From the NCBI RefSeq assembly GCF_009711205.1, contig NZ_WMIG01000019.1, positions 21,886 to 85,885 of the forward strand: a DNA stretch of 64,000 nt. Reading direction: 5' to 3'. Position numbers and translations under genes: made by a program. Position 1 is the stretch's first letter, and each line of letters starts with the position of its first letter. This stretch comes from Paracoccus litorisediminis (GTDB lineage Bacteria; Pseudomonadota; Alphaproteobacteria; Rhodobacterales; Rhodobacteraceae). Positions 34,483 to 43,822 of the stretch are shown piece by piece. A model generated the notes under the pieces. That model was not told where the DNA came from, ran no database searches, and worked only from the letters and a program-made list of their open reading frames with translations.

Positions 34483-35712
34483 ATGCTGGAACTGCTGCTT
34501 TGTTCAAGCGTCACCATCCTGCCCGATTACCTGTATCGCCGCTTTGCCCAAGGCAAACGCTTTGGTCGGGAAATCACGCTGTTCACCGTCTGGTACGAAT
34601 TGCGTTGGGGCATCGTGTTGTGTCTGCTGCTGACCATCAGCCTGATCACCGCGATCTTCTATTTCCACCCCTCGACCAAATCCGCGACCTCGGTCTTTCG
34701 CACGGTCACCATCCTGCCGGAAACCAATGGCCGGGTGGCCGAGACCTTTGTCGACATTAACCAAAGCGTTAAACAGGGCGATCCGCTGTTCCGGCTGGAC
34801 GACACGCGCCAGCGTGCCGCGGTCGAGACCGACCGCCGTACCTTGGCCGAGATTGAGGCCGAACTGAAAGTCGCGCAGATCCAGGTCCGCGAGGCGGATG
34901 GCCGCATCGCGCAGGCTCAAGGGATGCTGGCGCAGGCCACGGACGAATATGAGACCCGCAATGCCCTGCTCAAGCAGAACTCCAGCGCCGTCGCCCGCCG
35001 CGATGTCGAGCGTGCGCAGGTGCAGGTCGAAACCCAACAGGGCATGGTCGATGCCGCCATCGCCGCGCGGGATGCGCTGAAGGCTCAGGTCGAATTCCAA
35101 CTGCCTGCCCGCAAGGCCAGCGCCGAAGCCGCCCTGCACGAGGCTCAGGTCGAGCTGGACAAGACGCTTGTGCTGGCAGGCACCGACGGGATCGTCCAGC
35201 AGTTCGCATTGCGGCCCGGCGATGTGGTCAACCCGATGCTGCGCCCGGCGGGTATCCTGGTGCCGCAGCGGCAGGTCACCGGCTTGGTCGCCGGCTTTGG
35301 CCAAATTGAATCCCAGGTGATGAAACCCGGCATGATCGGTGAAGTCGCCTGCATCGCCAAGCCGTGGCAGGTGATCCCGATGGTGGTGACCGAAGTTCAG
35401 GACGTGATCGCCGCCGGTCAGATCCGGCCCACGGATCAGCTGCTTGACATGCAAAACCTGGTACAGGGCGGCACGATCACCGTAATGATGGAGCCGCTGT
35501 TCGAAGGCGCTCTGGACGGGCTGCCCCAAGGTGCGACCTGCATCGCCAATGCCTATACCAGCAACCATGACGCGCTGGACGATCCCGGCACAGGCTCATT
35601 TAAACGCTTCGGGCTGCATGCGATCGACACGGTGGGGCTGGTGCATGCGCTGATCCTGCGCATTCAGGCCATTCTGCTGCCGGTGCAAACACTGGTGCTG
35701 AAGGGCCACTAA
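34483..35712 (+). CDS. HlyD/EmrA-type membrane fusion protein (YibH-like)
   Basis: A 409-residue protein with one N-terminal membrane helix (WGIVLCLLLTISLITAIFYF). A biotinyl-lipoyl-like half (TILPETNGRVAETFVDINQSVKQGDPLFRLDD) leads into a long coiled coil at about 100-215 (AEIEAELKVAQIQVREADGRIAQAQ). The second lipoyl half is LVLAGTDGIVQQFALRPGDVV. Such adaptors bridge an inner-membrane pump to the outer membrane, but no dedicated ABC or MFS pump lies beside it. Its neighbours are a porin and an AI-2E permease, so its partner is unclear. Confidence 0.85.
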   Translation: MLELLLCSSVTILPDYLYRRFAQGKRFGREITLFTVWYELRWGIVLCLLLTISLITAIFYFHPSTKSATSVFRTVTILPETNGRVAETFVDINQSVKQGDPLFRLDDTRQRAAVETDRRTLAEIEAELKVAQIQVREADGRIAQAQGMLAQATDEYETRNALLKQNSSAVARRDVERAQVQVETQQGMVDAAIAARDALKAQVEFQLPARKASAEAALHEAQVELDKTLVLAGTDGIVQQFALRPGDVVNPMLRPAGILVPQRQVTGLVAGFGQIESQVMKPGMIGEVACIAKPWQVIPMVVTEVQDVIAAGQIRPTDQLLDMQNLVQGGTITVMMEPLFEGALDGLPQGATCIANAYTSNHDALDDPGTGSFKRFGLHAIDTVGLVHALILRIQAILLPVQTLVLKGH

Positions 35713-35733
35713 CACTGAGGAGGAGATCACAGC

Positions 35734-36837
35734 ATGAAGACGAGGACGGTTATCATCACGTCCGGTCTCTGCCTTGCCGCGCTGCCGGGCTGGGCCGAGG
35801 ACCTGACCTTCATCCATCCCTCCGGCGCGACCGCGACCTTCTATGGCCAGTTGAACCTGACCTATCAGCGCGTCGATGATGGCGAGGAGTCCTTTGACGA
35901 TTTCGTCGACAACGGCAACTCGGTCAGCCGTCTGGGCTTCTGGGTCGACGTGCCGATGGGTGAAAACAAGCTGCGCTTCAATTTTGAAACCGGGCTGGGC
36001 TTCAAGACCACCTCGGATACCAACCAGATCGACGATCCCGACTGGATCGACTGGCAAAGGACCGATCTGCGGAAATTCGAGGCGGTCTATATTGCGAACT
36101 TCGGCTCGGTCTGGATTGGTCAGGGCAGCATGGCCACCGATGGCGTGGCCGAGATCGACAATTCCGGCACCAGCGTTGTCGGCTATGCCAACCTGCCCGA
36201 TACCGCCGGCGGCTATGAATTCCGCGATGGCGATACCCTGTCGGGCATTTCGATCGGGGACACCTTCAAGGATTTCGACGGCTCGCGGCGTTTCCGCGTC
36301 CGTTATGACACACCCGAGTTTTCCGGCTTCACCTTCTCGGCCGCCTATGGCGAGGAAATTCTGGCCGAGGATGACGACGCCACCTACTACGACGTCGCTC
36401 TGCGCTATGCCTATGACACCGACGTCTACAAGGCCGCTGCCGGGATCGGCTATGCGTGGAAAAGCGACGATGACGACGATACCGAACAGCTGGTCGCCTC
36501 GACCTCGATCCAGCATCTGCCGACGGGCCTTAGCGCAACGCTGGCCGCCGGGGATGGGCGGGACGACAATGGCAGCTATGGCTACATCAAGCTGGGCTGG
36601 GCGGGCGACCTGATCGATTACGGCAGCACCGCCGTGTCCATCGACTATTTCGACGGCTCTGACTACGTGATTTCGGGGTCGGATTCGAAATCCTGGGGCA
36701 TTCAGGCAGTCCAGAAATTCGACGATTACAATCTCGAGGCCTATCTGGGCTATCGCGAGTACCAATTCGACGACGATACCGGCGCAGACTATCAGGATAT
36801 CAGCGCATTGCTGCTGGGAACGCGTTGGAAATTCTAA
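35734..36837 (+). CDS. Outer-membrane porin
   Basis: A 367-residue precursor with a signal peptide ending PGWAED. The remainder alternates in beta-strand pattern with acidic loops (DDGEESFDDFVDNGNSVSRLGFW; RKFEAVYIANFGSVWIGQG) and ends in Phe (GTRWKF), the signature for insertion by BAM. AGGAGGAG precedes the ATG. It sits in a row with the HlyD-type adaptor and the AI-2E permease. Confidence 0.85.
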   Translation: MKTRTVIITSGLCLAALPGWAEDLTFIHPSGATATFYGQLNLTYQRVDDGEESFDDFVDNGNSVSRLGFWVDVPMGENKLRFNFETGLGFKTTSDTNQIDDPDWIDWQRTDLRKFEAVYIANFGSVWIGQGSMATDGVAEIDNSGTSVVGYANLPDTAGGYEFRDGDTLSGISIGDTFKDFDGSRRFRVRYDTPEFSGFTFSAAYGEEILAEDDDATYYDVALRYAYDTDVYKAAAGIGYAWKSDDDDDTEQLVASTSIQHLPTGLSATLAAGDGRDDNGSYGYIKLGWAGDLIDYGSTAVSIDYFDGSDYVISGSDSKSWGIQAVQKFDDYNLEAYLGYREYQFDDDTGADYQDISALLLGTRWKF

Positions 36838-36861
36838 ACGCGCCCCACAAGGAGACGCCGG

Positions 36862-37935
36862 TTGGACAACCCAAAGGACAGGCCGGAACAGTTTGACGCG
36901 CGGGTGACCGATCTCGTGATCCGGCTTTGCCTTCTGGGTCTGTTTATCTACTTGTCCTTCGCGCTGATCCGACCCTTTCTTCCGATCCTGGTCTGGGCGT
37001 TGGTCATTGCCGTAGCATTGGCCCCAGTGCATGAGTGGCTCGCGAGAAGTTTGGGCGGAAGACGGATAGCTGCAGTGTTGCTAGGTCTAGTGATGCTGAT
37101 TGTGGTCCTCGGTCCAATTGCCGCGCTGTCCGCCAGTCTGGTTGAGACGATTCACATCCTCAAGGCTCGCATCGAGGGCGGTGCGCTGCATCTTCCGCCA
37201 ATACCTACACGCCTGTCCGGTCTCCCACTGGTCGGGGAAACGATCGCGGCGGCTTGGCAGATGGCGTCAACCAATCTAGAAGGCTTGATGCTGCGTTATC
37301 GCGGTGCAGTGGCCCCGTTGGGAGCACGTTTGCTCGGGCTCTTCTCGCAGATCGGGCTGGATCTGGTACGCTTCATCCTGTCCATCCTTCTGGCCTCTGT
37401 ACTTCTTGTGGCAGCCCCGGGCCTTTCCGTCTGGGGGCGAATGCTTGCCACGCGCATCCTTGCGCCACGCGGCGAACAATTCGTGGAAATTGTAGCTCAG
37501 ACGATCCGCAATGTTTCGCGAGGAGTCGTAGGAATTGCCTTGCTGCAATCGATCCTGATCAGTGTGGTCTTGCAACTGGCTGGTGTGGCCGGAGCAGGCC
37601 TTTTGGCCTTTGTGATCCTTATTCTATGTATCCTGCAGATAGGGCCTGCGCTGGTCGTACTTCCCGTTTTGGTTTGGGCCTGGCTGACTATGTCGGCAGG
37701 GCAGGCCATCCTGTTGACGGCCTTGCTTCTTCCGCTGACCTTCATGGACAACGTGCTAAAACCCATGTTGATGGGGCGAGGGCTTTCGACACCGGCGGTT
37801 GTTATCTTTCTAGGCCTGATTGGCGGCACCCTGTCGTTTGGGCTGATTGGGTTGTTCCTCGGACCGGTGGTTTTGGCAGTGTTTTATGACCTTCTGCGGT
37901 CTTGGATCCTGTATACCGATCCGTCCAACGAATGA
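36862..37935 (+). CDS. AI-2E family permease (full length)
   Basis: A 357-residue protein from a TTG start preceded by AAGGAGA (36849-36855). About eight membrane helices are seen, with family patterns FALIRPFLPILVWALVIA, GVVGIALLQSILISVVLQL and a C-terminal FMDNVLKPMLMG plus GPVVLAVFYDLL. It is a second AI-2E protein in the window, without the GAF extension seen at 1-1856. Its codon use is visibly less GC-rich than the porin next to it, which suggests a different history. The substrate is unknown. Confidence 0.85.
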   Translation: MDNPKDRPEQFDARVTDLVIRLCLLGLFIYLSFALIRPFLPILVWALVIAVALAPVHEWLARSLGGRRIAAVLLGLVMLIVVLGPIAALSASLVETIHILKARIEGGALHLPPIPTRLSGLPLVGETIAAAWQMASTNLEGLMLRYRGAVAPLGARLLGLFSQIGLDLVRFILSILLASVLLVAAPGLSVWGRMLATRILAPRGEQFVEIVAQTIRNVSRGVVGIALLQSILISVVLQLAGVAGAGLLAFVILILCILQIGPALVVLPVLVWAWLTMSAGQAILLTALLLPLTFMDNVLKPMLMGRGLSTPAVVIFLGLIGGTLSFGLIGLFLGPVVLAVFYDLLRSWILYTDPSNE

Positions 37936-37939
37936 TCTG

Positions 37940-38845
37940 TCATTCCACCGGTGCCCATTCCTCGGTCGGGTCGAAAAGCTCAATCTTTGCGGCTTTTTCC
38001 AGCGTGTCTTCGCCCAGATCGGTCTGATAGACGATGCCGGGTTCGGCCACGATGAAGCTCATGATGCCGCTGTCGCCATAGGCTGCGGGATAGGCCACGA
38101 TGGCATGGCCTGAAACCATGTTGCCATTGACCATGTAGCTATAGGCCCCGCCGGGTGCCGCCGGACCCTGACCCTGAAGGATGCGGAAATAGTAGCCCTC
38201 ATAGGGTTCGGGCTCCCGGTCCTCTCCGTCGCTGCTGAAGCCGGTGAAATTGGCGCGGGCAAGACTTTCGTCAAAGGGACTGGGCGGCGAGTCGGGGTCT
38301 TCTGCCCAGAAAAGCCCGTCATGCTGGCCCGGCGTGGACAGAATCGACGCGGCGAACTCCATTACCCCGTCGCCGTCATAATCGGTCTGACGAAAGCTTG
38401 CCTGAACCTCATGGGCGCGGCGCAGCAGGCCGATGACCTCAAGCTCATTCCGACCGATGCGCCGTGCCAAGACCTCCTCGCGCGCGCTTTCGGCGTCAAA
38501 GCTCCAACCGGTATCGCCTTTGACCAGATCGGCGGGAAAGGGCCACATCTCGCGCCCGGCCAGCAGCGTCATCCGGCCGTCGCCCGCAGGTTCCAGCCGG
38601 TGGATCGCATGCATGTCGTCAAGGAATTCGCGCCAAACCACGCGATCCTCTTCGGCGTCTCCGGTGGAGACCACGTCTTCGGCCTCGGGGCCGAAAATCT
38701 GCAGGACCGCCGCCTTGTCCTTGGCCTCAAGTGCCGTGACAAGTGCCGTGACCGCGGCCTCGGGCGTGTCGAAATATTGCGGCGCGGCCCAGGCACCCGG
38801 TGCCGTGCCGATGAGCAGGGCGAGTGTGGAAATGATGCGTTTCAT
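37940..38845 (-). CDS. DUF2950 protein (exported)
   Basis: A 301-residue protein with a signal peptide (IISTLALLIGTAPGAWAAPQYF). The DUF2950 pattern is plain: FDTPEAAVTALVTALEAKD, then PYEGYYFRILQGQGPAAPGG and the Gly-rich finish PAAYGDSGIMSFIVAEPGIVYQTDLG. The function is unknown; it regularly pairs with DUF3300, as here (ATGA overlap), and is predicted periplasmic. Confidence 0.9.
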   Translation of the reverse strand: MKRIISTLALLIGTAPGAWAAPQYFDTPEAAVTALVTALEAKDKAAVLQIFGPEAEDVVSTGDAEEDRVVWREFLDDMHAIHRLEPAGDGRMTLLAGREMWPFPADLVKGDTGWSFDAESAREEVLARRIGRNELEVIGLLRRAHEVQASFRQTDYDGDGVMEFAASILSTPGQHDGLFWAEDPDSPPSPFDESLARANFTGFSSDGEDREPEPYEGYYFRILQGQGPAAPGGAYSYMVNGNMVSGHAIVAYPAAYGDSGIMSFIVAEPGIVYQTDLGEDTLEKAAKIELFDPTEEWAPVE

Positions 38846-40416
38846 CTTCTTCCTCCCCGACCGCCGCCGCGGCCGCCCATGCTGCTGTGCCCGCGCTGGC
38901 TTGCCGCCGAGGGGTGTGGCCCGCTGGGTTTCTTGAACGCGTTCGGACGGCTCTGGGTGGCGCGCGCCTTGGGCATCTTTTGCGCCGAAGGCCGAGACGC
39001 ATGGCTCGCGCGCTGCCCCGAGGGGCGTGCGCCCGCGCTAGGCCGATTGGCTGCGGGCTTGGCCTGCCGCACCGGCTGCTTGCGGTTCGCGGCGGCCTGA
39101 CCAGTCTTTTTCTTGGCGGCCTTGAGATTGGCGGGCTTCGCCCCCGAGGCCTTGCGCGCCTCGATCTTTTTCTTGGCGGCATCGCGGTTTGCCGGAGTGG
39201 CCAGCGGCTTCTGGTTCGGCCGGTTGCCTGCCCGGTCACCGACGGCCTGACGGACATCGCCGCGGTCGATCTGGGCGCGATTGGCCGCACCGATACTGAC
39301 CCGTTCGCCGCCGCCGATCCGGTCGCGGTCTATGTTGACCTTGTCGCGGTCGATATTGATATCGCCCCGGTCGATATTGCGGTCACCGCGATCGATGGTG
39401 ATGTCGCCGCGATCCCAGTCGATATCGTCATCGACATCCCAGCCATCCCAATCATCATCGTCGAAGATCTCGTCAAGAATTACCGCGCCGCCCAGCAGCA
39501 CGCCGCCGGTCACCAGAATGTCGTCCCAGTCGGTGCCGTCGTCATAGCCGTAATTGTAGCCATAGTGGTAATTGGGCGCGGTCGAGGCAGGGATCGGGGT
39601 CGAATAGACCACATTGCTGTCATAGGTCGGGACATAGACCACGCCGGGATCTGCCGGGGCGATCTGGATCTTGTCATTGACCTTTTCGACCTTCTGGACC
39701 GGGCTATCGGCAAGATAGCCCATTTTCTCGGCCTTGCCCCGCAGGCGCTGGATCGAGGCCAGCACGTCGTCGGTCTGTCCGACCACGGCCTCACCAGCCT
39801 GCTCGGTCCAGTCCATATTGTCGCTCATGCGGGTAATCACGTCGGGAAAGCCGGCGGCAAGCTCGCGCACGCTGTCATCCCAAGGCTCGGCCGAAGCCAG
39901 TTTGGCGCGTTCCTTGTCGGGCGTGTCGGCATTGTCCTCGACGAAGTTTCCGGCTTTGGCCACGTCCAGCGGAAAGGTCGTGGCAACCAGCGTCGGGGTC
40001 AGCAACTGGTCCGGGAACAGCGCGACCGGCCCGAACAGCGTGTCGAGTTCGTCGGGCGAAAGCGTGCCCTCGGCCGCGATCGCGGCCTGCATCGCCGGTG
40101 AGGGCGTCGCACCCTGCGCACCGCTGGCGCAGGGGATGTTCAACGTCATTCCGACCGCAAGGCTTTCCGGTTTGCCGCCCAGCACATCCCGGTTTGCATC
40201 AAGGATGAGGCCGTAAAGATTGGCGTCGCCATAGGCGCGTGTGGCGAGCTTGCTCAGCGTCTCGCCGCTGGCAACCACATGCGGGTTGCCGCAGGTCAGG
40301 GCGTCCTGTGCCAGCAATGGTGGGGCGGTTGCAGACAGCATCAGGCCTGCCGCGAGACCGCGGCGCAGACAACGACCTGAAAGCAAGTAGAGGCTCCTCG
40401 ACTGAGCTTGAGACAT
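38842..40416 (-). CDS. DUF3300 protein with LysM domain
   Basis: A 524-residue exported protein. A LysM domain at about 40-95 (HVVASGETLSKLATRAYGD, SLAVGMTLNIPC) should bind peptidoglycan. DUF3300 follows at about 115-290 (LFGPVALFPDQLLTPTLVATTFPLDVA; PADPGVVYVPTYDSNVVYS). The tail has short repeats of ID-RGD and NIDRDK type, then a long Lys/Ala/Pro-rich basic stretch ending GGRGGGRGGRR. It is coupled to DUF2950. The fusion of LysM to DUF3300 points to a cell-wall role. Confidence 0.88.
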   Translation of the reverse strand: MSQAQSRSLYLLSGRCLRRGLAAGLMLSATAPPLLAQDALTCGNPHVVASGETLSKLATRAYGDANLYGLILDANRDVLGGKPESLAVGMTLNIPCASGAQGATPSPAMQAAIAAEGTLSPDELDTLFGPVALFPDQLLTPTLVATTFPLDVAKAGNFVEDNADTPDKERAKLASAEPWDDSVRELAAGFPDVITRMSDNMDWTEQAGEAVVGQTDDVLASIQRLRGKAEKMGYLADSPVQKVEKVNDKIQIAPADPGVVYVPTYDSNVVYSTPIPASTAPNYHYGYNYGYDDGTDWDDILVTGGVLLGGAVILDEIFDDDDWDGWDVDDDIDWDRGDITIDRGDRNIDRGDINIDRDKVNIDRDRIGGGERVSIGAANRAQIDRGDVRQAVGDRAGNRPNQKPLATPANRDAAKKKIEARKASGAKPANLKAAKKKTGQAAANRKQPVRQAKPAANRPSAGARPSGQRASHASRPSAQKMPKARATQSRPNAFKKPSGPHPSAASQRGHSSMGGRGGGRGGRR

Positions 40417-41184
40417 CTGCCCGCTCCCCGATCAAAAAAAGCACAAAATGCCTAGCATACGAATCAGACCCTAGGCTGGAGATGGATAGTTGGGAAGTGA
40501 TGCAATTACATCAGGGGCGGTTTATCCACCTAGGATCCGTGGGGTCAGTTGTACAAATCCCTTCAGGGATTCATCATTAGAAGCCAGTTGGATAGCTTGT
40601 GTCGTGTGATGAAGGTTACGAGATATCCGCCGACTTCGCCTGCCCCGATAGGGTGGTCCACTAAACGATAGGATTTCGAACTGACGTTTGTTTTTGGCGA
40701 GCGCGGCGTCCCACTCAGCCTCCGGAAATTTGAATAGGCACTTTGTTCAGCATATCTGCAAGACCGGGTGTTCGACCACGCGAGAAACCGCCGTGTCTCC
40801 TGACGTAACCATCCGGCGCAGGCCGCGGCTGCGATGCTCAGGGGGCGCCCATGGGCGCTTTGGGTTTGGCGGGCCGGGGAGCCCATCTTTTCGCGAGCCG
40901 GTCAAGGCGTTCGACTATGCTGTCGCTACAGGCATCTTCGGGATCAAATGATCAACCTGACCAGCGAACCATATCGTCGTGCTGCTCGTGGTCCGGATCG
41001 GCGAGGGCTAGGAGGAATTCCTCTTAGCCTAGGGCACCACCGGCGTCCTCGGGTGGGCAGGCTCCGCTGACCTTCAGAAGCCGCGGATAGGTCACACCCG
41101 GGACGGTCTCGTTGACCTCCTCTATCCGGATGCTGTGATCCCAGTCATCACCGACGTCGTCTCAGCCCTTGGAAATCGGTTGGT
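40417..41184. other. Gene-free stretch, probable insertion-sequence debris
   Basis: About 770 bp with no frame that reads as a known family. A perfect 14-bp palindrome GCGCCCATGGGCGC lies at 40845-40858. Base composition is mixed and short frames change often, as in old mobile-element debris. The 3' neighbour is a clear IS3 fragment. Confidence 0.4.
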
Positions 41185-41322
41185 CAGGTCGAATGGGAAG
41201 CCCTGAAATGGGTCGACTGGTATAACAAGACGCGCCTGCACAGAGCCATCGGTTACGTAACCCCGAACGAAGCTGAGGAGGCATTCTACACAAGCTTGAT
41301 CGCCGCCGAAAAAGCAGCCTAG
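41185..41322 (+). pseudogene. C-terminal fragment of an IS3-family transposase
   Basis: The frame reads EWEALKWVDWYNKTRLH and then GYVTPNEAEEAFY, ending AAEKAA at a TAG. This is the usual end of one IS3 subgroup (ALEWVDWFN ... P-x-EAE). The rest of the gene is gone. Confidence 0.7.
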
Positions 41323-41399
41323 TCATTGAACCACAAACTCTACGGTAAACCCGGGGCGCTTCAGCCAAGTAACTGCCGGTTATCGCATTCATTCCCGGA

Positions 41400-41560
41400 T
41401 TGACGGCGACAGGATGCGAGGTTTGGCCGCATCGATGGGTCGTCGAGCGAACATTCGCATCACTCGGACGATTCCGCAGGTTGGCAAAGGATTGGGAGCG
41501 ATCGGTGGACAGCTCAGGGGCCCGAACCCTAAACGCAAGCATCAGGCGCACCGCGACTCG
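41400..41560 (+). pseudogene. C-terminal fragment of an IS5-family transposase
   Basis: The frame reads HRWVVERTFASLGRFRRLAKDWE, the C-terminal signature of IS5/IS427-type transposases (RRWVVERTFAWLGR with the catalytic Glu). Nothing of the N-terminal part is present. Confidence 0.7.
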
Positions 41561-41635
41561 CAAGACACTGCGATTTCAAGGGAGATATTTGAATCAGGTT
41601 CTCATGCAGGCCGGGCGCCCGTCCGTCAGTTTTCG

Positions 41636-42289
41636 TCAAAAGGCATAGCTCATGCCGACGAGAAGATCGAAGGTCTCGAACTTGCCGTCGAAGCTCTCCT
41701 CGTCGGGGCCGTCAAACTTTCCCGACTCGGTCTCGAACCAGCGTCCCTCGGCATAGAGGCTTACATTGGGGTTCAGTTCGTAGCTGACACCGCCGATCAA
41801 CTGGTAGGCAAACAACGTCTCGCTGTCGAAATCCTGGCCGCCGGCACTCATCTCCACGTTGGCCCCGCCGATGCCACCGCCGAGATAGGGCCGCATCGCC
41901 CCGCTCGCACCCATGCCGTCGAACATGTAAAGGGCATTGAACATGAAAGCGTTGGCAGAGGTGTCGCCGTCGGTCCGGTCGCCTTCGTCACGGTCTGTGA
42001 CGGTGAAGTCGGCGTTGCGGTAGGCGTATTCGATCTCCATCGAGATATTCGGCGTGACGGCCGCGCCGACCGCGACGCCCAAGGTATACCCGGTGTCATG
42101 ATCGAAGCTGGGGAGGGCGATTTGCGTCCCATCCTCCGTGAGGGCGGAGTCAAAGCTCGACGGCCAGGTCGCGCCTCCGAAACTCTTGACGTAGAGTTCT
42201 CCCAGCGAAAACGCCTGACCGGATGCCATCTCCTCACCCCCCGCCAGCGTGGCGATCGCCACTGCTGCGACAAAAGGAGCATGTCTCAT
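41636..42289 (-). CDS. Small outer-membrane beta-barrel protein
   Basis: A 217-residue protein with an N-terminal signal (HAPFVAAVAIATLAGG). Paired strands typical of an 8-stranded barrel follow (GYTLGVAVGAAVTPNISMEIEYAYRNADF; MRPYLGGGIGGANVEM; YQLIGGVSYELNPNVSLYAEGRWFE), and it ends in Phe (GMSYAF). It resembles OmpW/Opacity-type proteins. It stands alone among transposase scraps; no role is evident. Confidence 0.8.
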   Translation of the reverse strand: MRHAPFVAAVAIATLAGGEEMASGQAFSLGELYVKSFGGATWPSSFDSALTEDGTQIALPSFDHDTGYTLGVAVGAAVTPNISMEIEYAYRNADFTVTDRDEGDRTDGDTSANAFMFNALYMFDGMGASGAMRPYLGGGIGGANVEMSAGGQDFDSETLFAYQLIGGVSYELNPNVSLYAEGRWFETESGKFDGPDEESFDGKFETFDLLVGMSYAF

Positions 42290-42343
42290 CGACCTCTACC
42301 TTTCTCGGTTCCTCGCCCAAGCATAATTTTACACCACCCGCGA

Positions 42344-42721
42344 TCAATGTGTAACAAATTTGTCGGGGCGCGGCGGATAGAGCGCAAAGGCATATTTGCT
42401 GCTGAAGGACAGCATGATCCAGCTTGGCGCCTCCAGATCGGCTTCGACCTCAGGCGTCAGCTTCAGGACGCAGAGGCACTCACTGCTCATGTCGGCTGCG
42501 CATGCGACCCTTGAACGATCCCAATCGAAAGGTCTGTCACGGCCGCTTTCAACACCGGTCGTGACAGCGGCTAGCAGCTGCTCCACTGCCTGGGACCGGT
42601 CCTGGTCACGCCTGATCAAATAGCGCACATAATCACTGGAATTGCTGACGCGGCCGCCTTGAGCCTGCTCTTCGACCCAGGTCTTCATTGGGTCGGGGAT
42701 AGAGACGTTCATCGTTGCCAT
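42344..42721 (-). pseudogene. Broken parDE toxin-antitoxin module
   Basis: From ATG 42721 the frame reads as a ParD antitoxin (ATMNVSIPDPMKTWVEEQA, then SNSSDYVRYLIRRDQDR). It has lost its stop and runs into what should be the start of ParE (CVLKLTPEVEADLE). The toxin sequence then ends in unrelated residues. The fusion and truncation leave no toxin. Confidence 0.7.
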
Positions 42722-42760
42722 CGAGGCTGCTCCACCGTGCGCGCCCAGCAATGATGACAA

Positions 42761-43304
42761 TCTTTGCTATTAAAGTTCAGAGAGCCGGCCAAAGCTGTGG
42801 GGCTGTTGGATGGGTTCCTGTGTGAGAGGTGGCCGTTGATGAAAGCAGTCGTCGCGGAAAGCTCGCCAGAAACATTTTCGATGAGGTCGCCTGAGACTTC
42901 GCCTATTGAATGGCCAGACTTCAGAAGGACGGTGGGCAAGCTTGCGGGCCCCCTCGCGCAGTCTGCTCTCCCCCTGATTGCACCACATAACACCCGTTCC
43001 CAAAAGTTCGCGGTTTGTTATGGTAGGGAAGAGTCGCCGGGTGGTTGTGAGAAACGAACCGGCGCCAGCGTTCCCACATCCCGATCGCGGCACTTATAGA
43101 ATCGAACGCCATACGGCGAAGATCCAGTGCCGGCTTTCGACCCCCGGTGCGATCCGGGCGGCCGCTCCGTCTGCGGCTTCAATCACCGTGGCATAGAACT
43201 GGTGAGCCCATCCTCGCAACCGCGGCTGCTAAACTGCACCTCCAATTGCCCAGCCCAGACACCGGGCGTCAGCCCACCCTACTGTCCTGATAAATAGTTG
43301 TTGC
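42761..43304. other. Gene-free stretch between TA modules
   Basis: About 540 bp. Several short frames on both strands, none with family features. Nothing further seen. Confidence 0.4.
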
Positions 43305-43532
43305 TTATCCCGCCCTCGCGAGGGCCTTCCGTAGGAGCTCGTTTACGAAGGCGCTCTTGTTACCGACCGCATCCAGCTTTGCGGCAATCTCGCGATCCAA
43401 CATGAAATTCCGCCGAACCTTGCGATCATCCGGCAACATGCTCGGGCGACCCCGCGCGGCCTTAGTGAAAAAGGCGTCTCCCAGTTCTGGCACCTCGCCG
43501 TCAGCGTCGATCAGGGGTTTGGTCTTGCTCAT
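43305..43532 (-). CDS. brnA: BrnA-type antitoxin
   Basis: A 75-residue protein from ATG 43532 (MSKTKPLIDADGEVPEL). A BrnA pattern (DAFFTKAARGRPSMLPDD), then a ribbon-helix-helix type C-terminus (VRRNFMLDREIAAKLDAVGNKSAFVNELLRKAL). BrnA neutralises BrnT and represses the operon. It overlaps brnT by 32 bp. Confidence 0.88.
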   Translation of the reverse strand: MSKTKPLIDADGEVPELGDAFFTKAARGRPSMLPDDRKVRRNFMLDREIAAKLDAVGNKSAFVNELLRKALARAG

Positions 43533-43785
43533 AGCGTCTCCTTTCTCGGTCATTTGCCTTGCGCAGGCTGATCACACGTAGGGTATCACTGCGCACACAC
43601 CATGCCACGACGCATAGCCGATCCTGTATGGGGACAAGGCTAATAAAGCGGGCCTCGCCATAATCGGCGCGATCGTCTTCGACGGTCAGGGCGGCATCCC
43701 ATTCGGCATCTGCCACCGATGCGAAATCCAAGCCGCGCTCTTGCAGCGTGTTGGATCGCTTCGTCTCATCCCATTCAAGCTTCAT
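43501..43785 (-). CDS. brnT: BrnT-type toxin
   Basis: A 94-residue RelE-fold ribonuclease-type toxin. ATG 43785 (MKLEWDETKRSNTLQERGLDFASV) is the standard start. The LRVISLRKANDRERRRYE ending is typical. The toxin gene comes first, as in other brnTA modules. It looks intact. A 6-bp inverted repeat that could bind BrnA lies just upstream. Confidence 0.88.
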   Translation of the reverse strand: MKLEWDETKRSNTLQERGLDFASVADAEWDAALTVEDDRADYGEARFISLVPIQDRLCVVAWCVRSDTLRVISLRKANDRERRRYEQDQTPDRR

Positions 43786-43806
43786 AGAATTAAATATACA
43801 CACATA

Positions 43807-43822
43807 AATTGATCTGTCAATT
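43807..43822. promoter_or_regulatory. Candidate BrnA operator
   Basis: AATTGA-TCTG-TCAATT, a perfect 6-bp inverted repeat about 22 bp upstream of brnT in an AT-rich promoter stretch. Confidence 0.45.

Noticed and set aside
35596..37032. 478-residue minus-strand frame opposite the porin
   Set aside because: Antisense to a porin with signal peptide and terminal Phe; repeated Val/Ile/Asp runs are typical of shadow frames.
43081..43110. tRNA-like T-arm (minus strand GGCGTTCGATTC)
   Set aside because: The rest of a cloverleaf could not be found around it.
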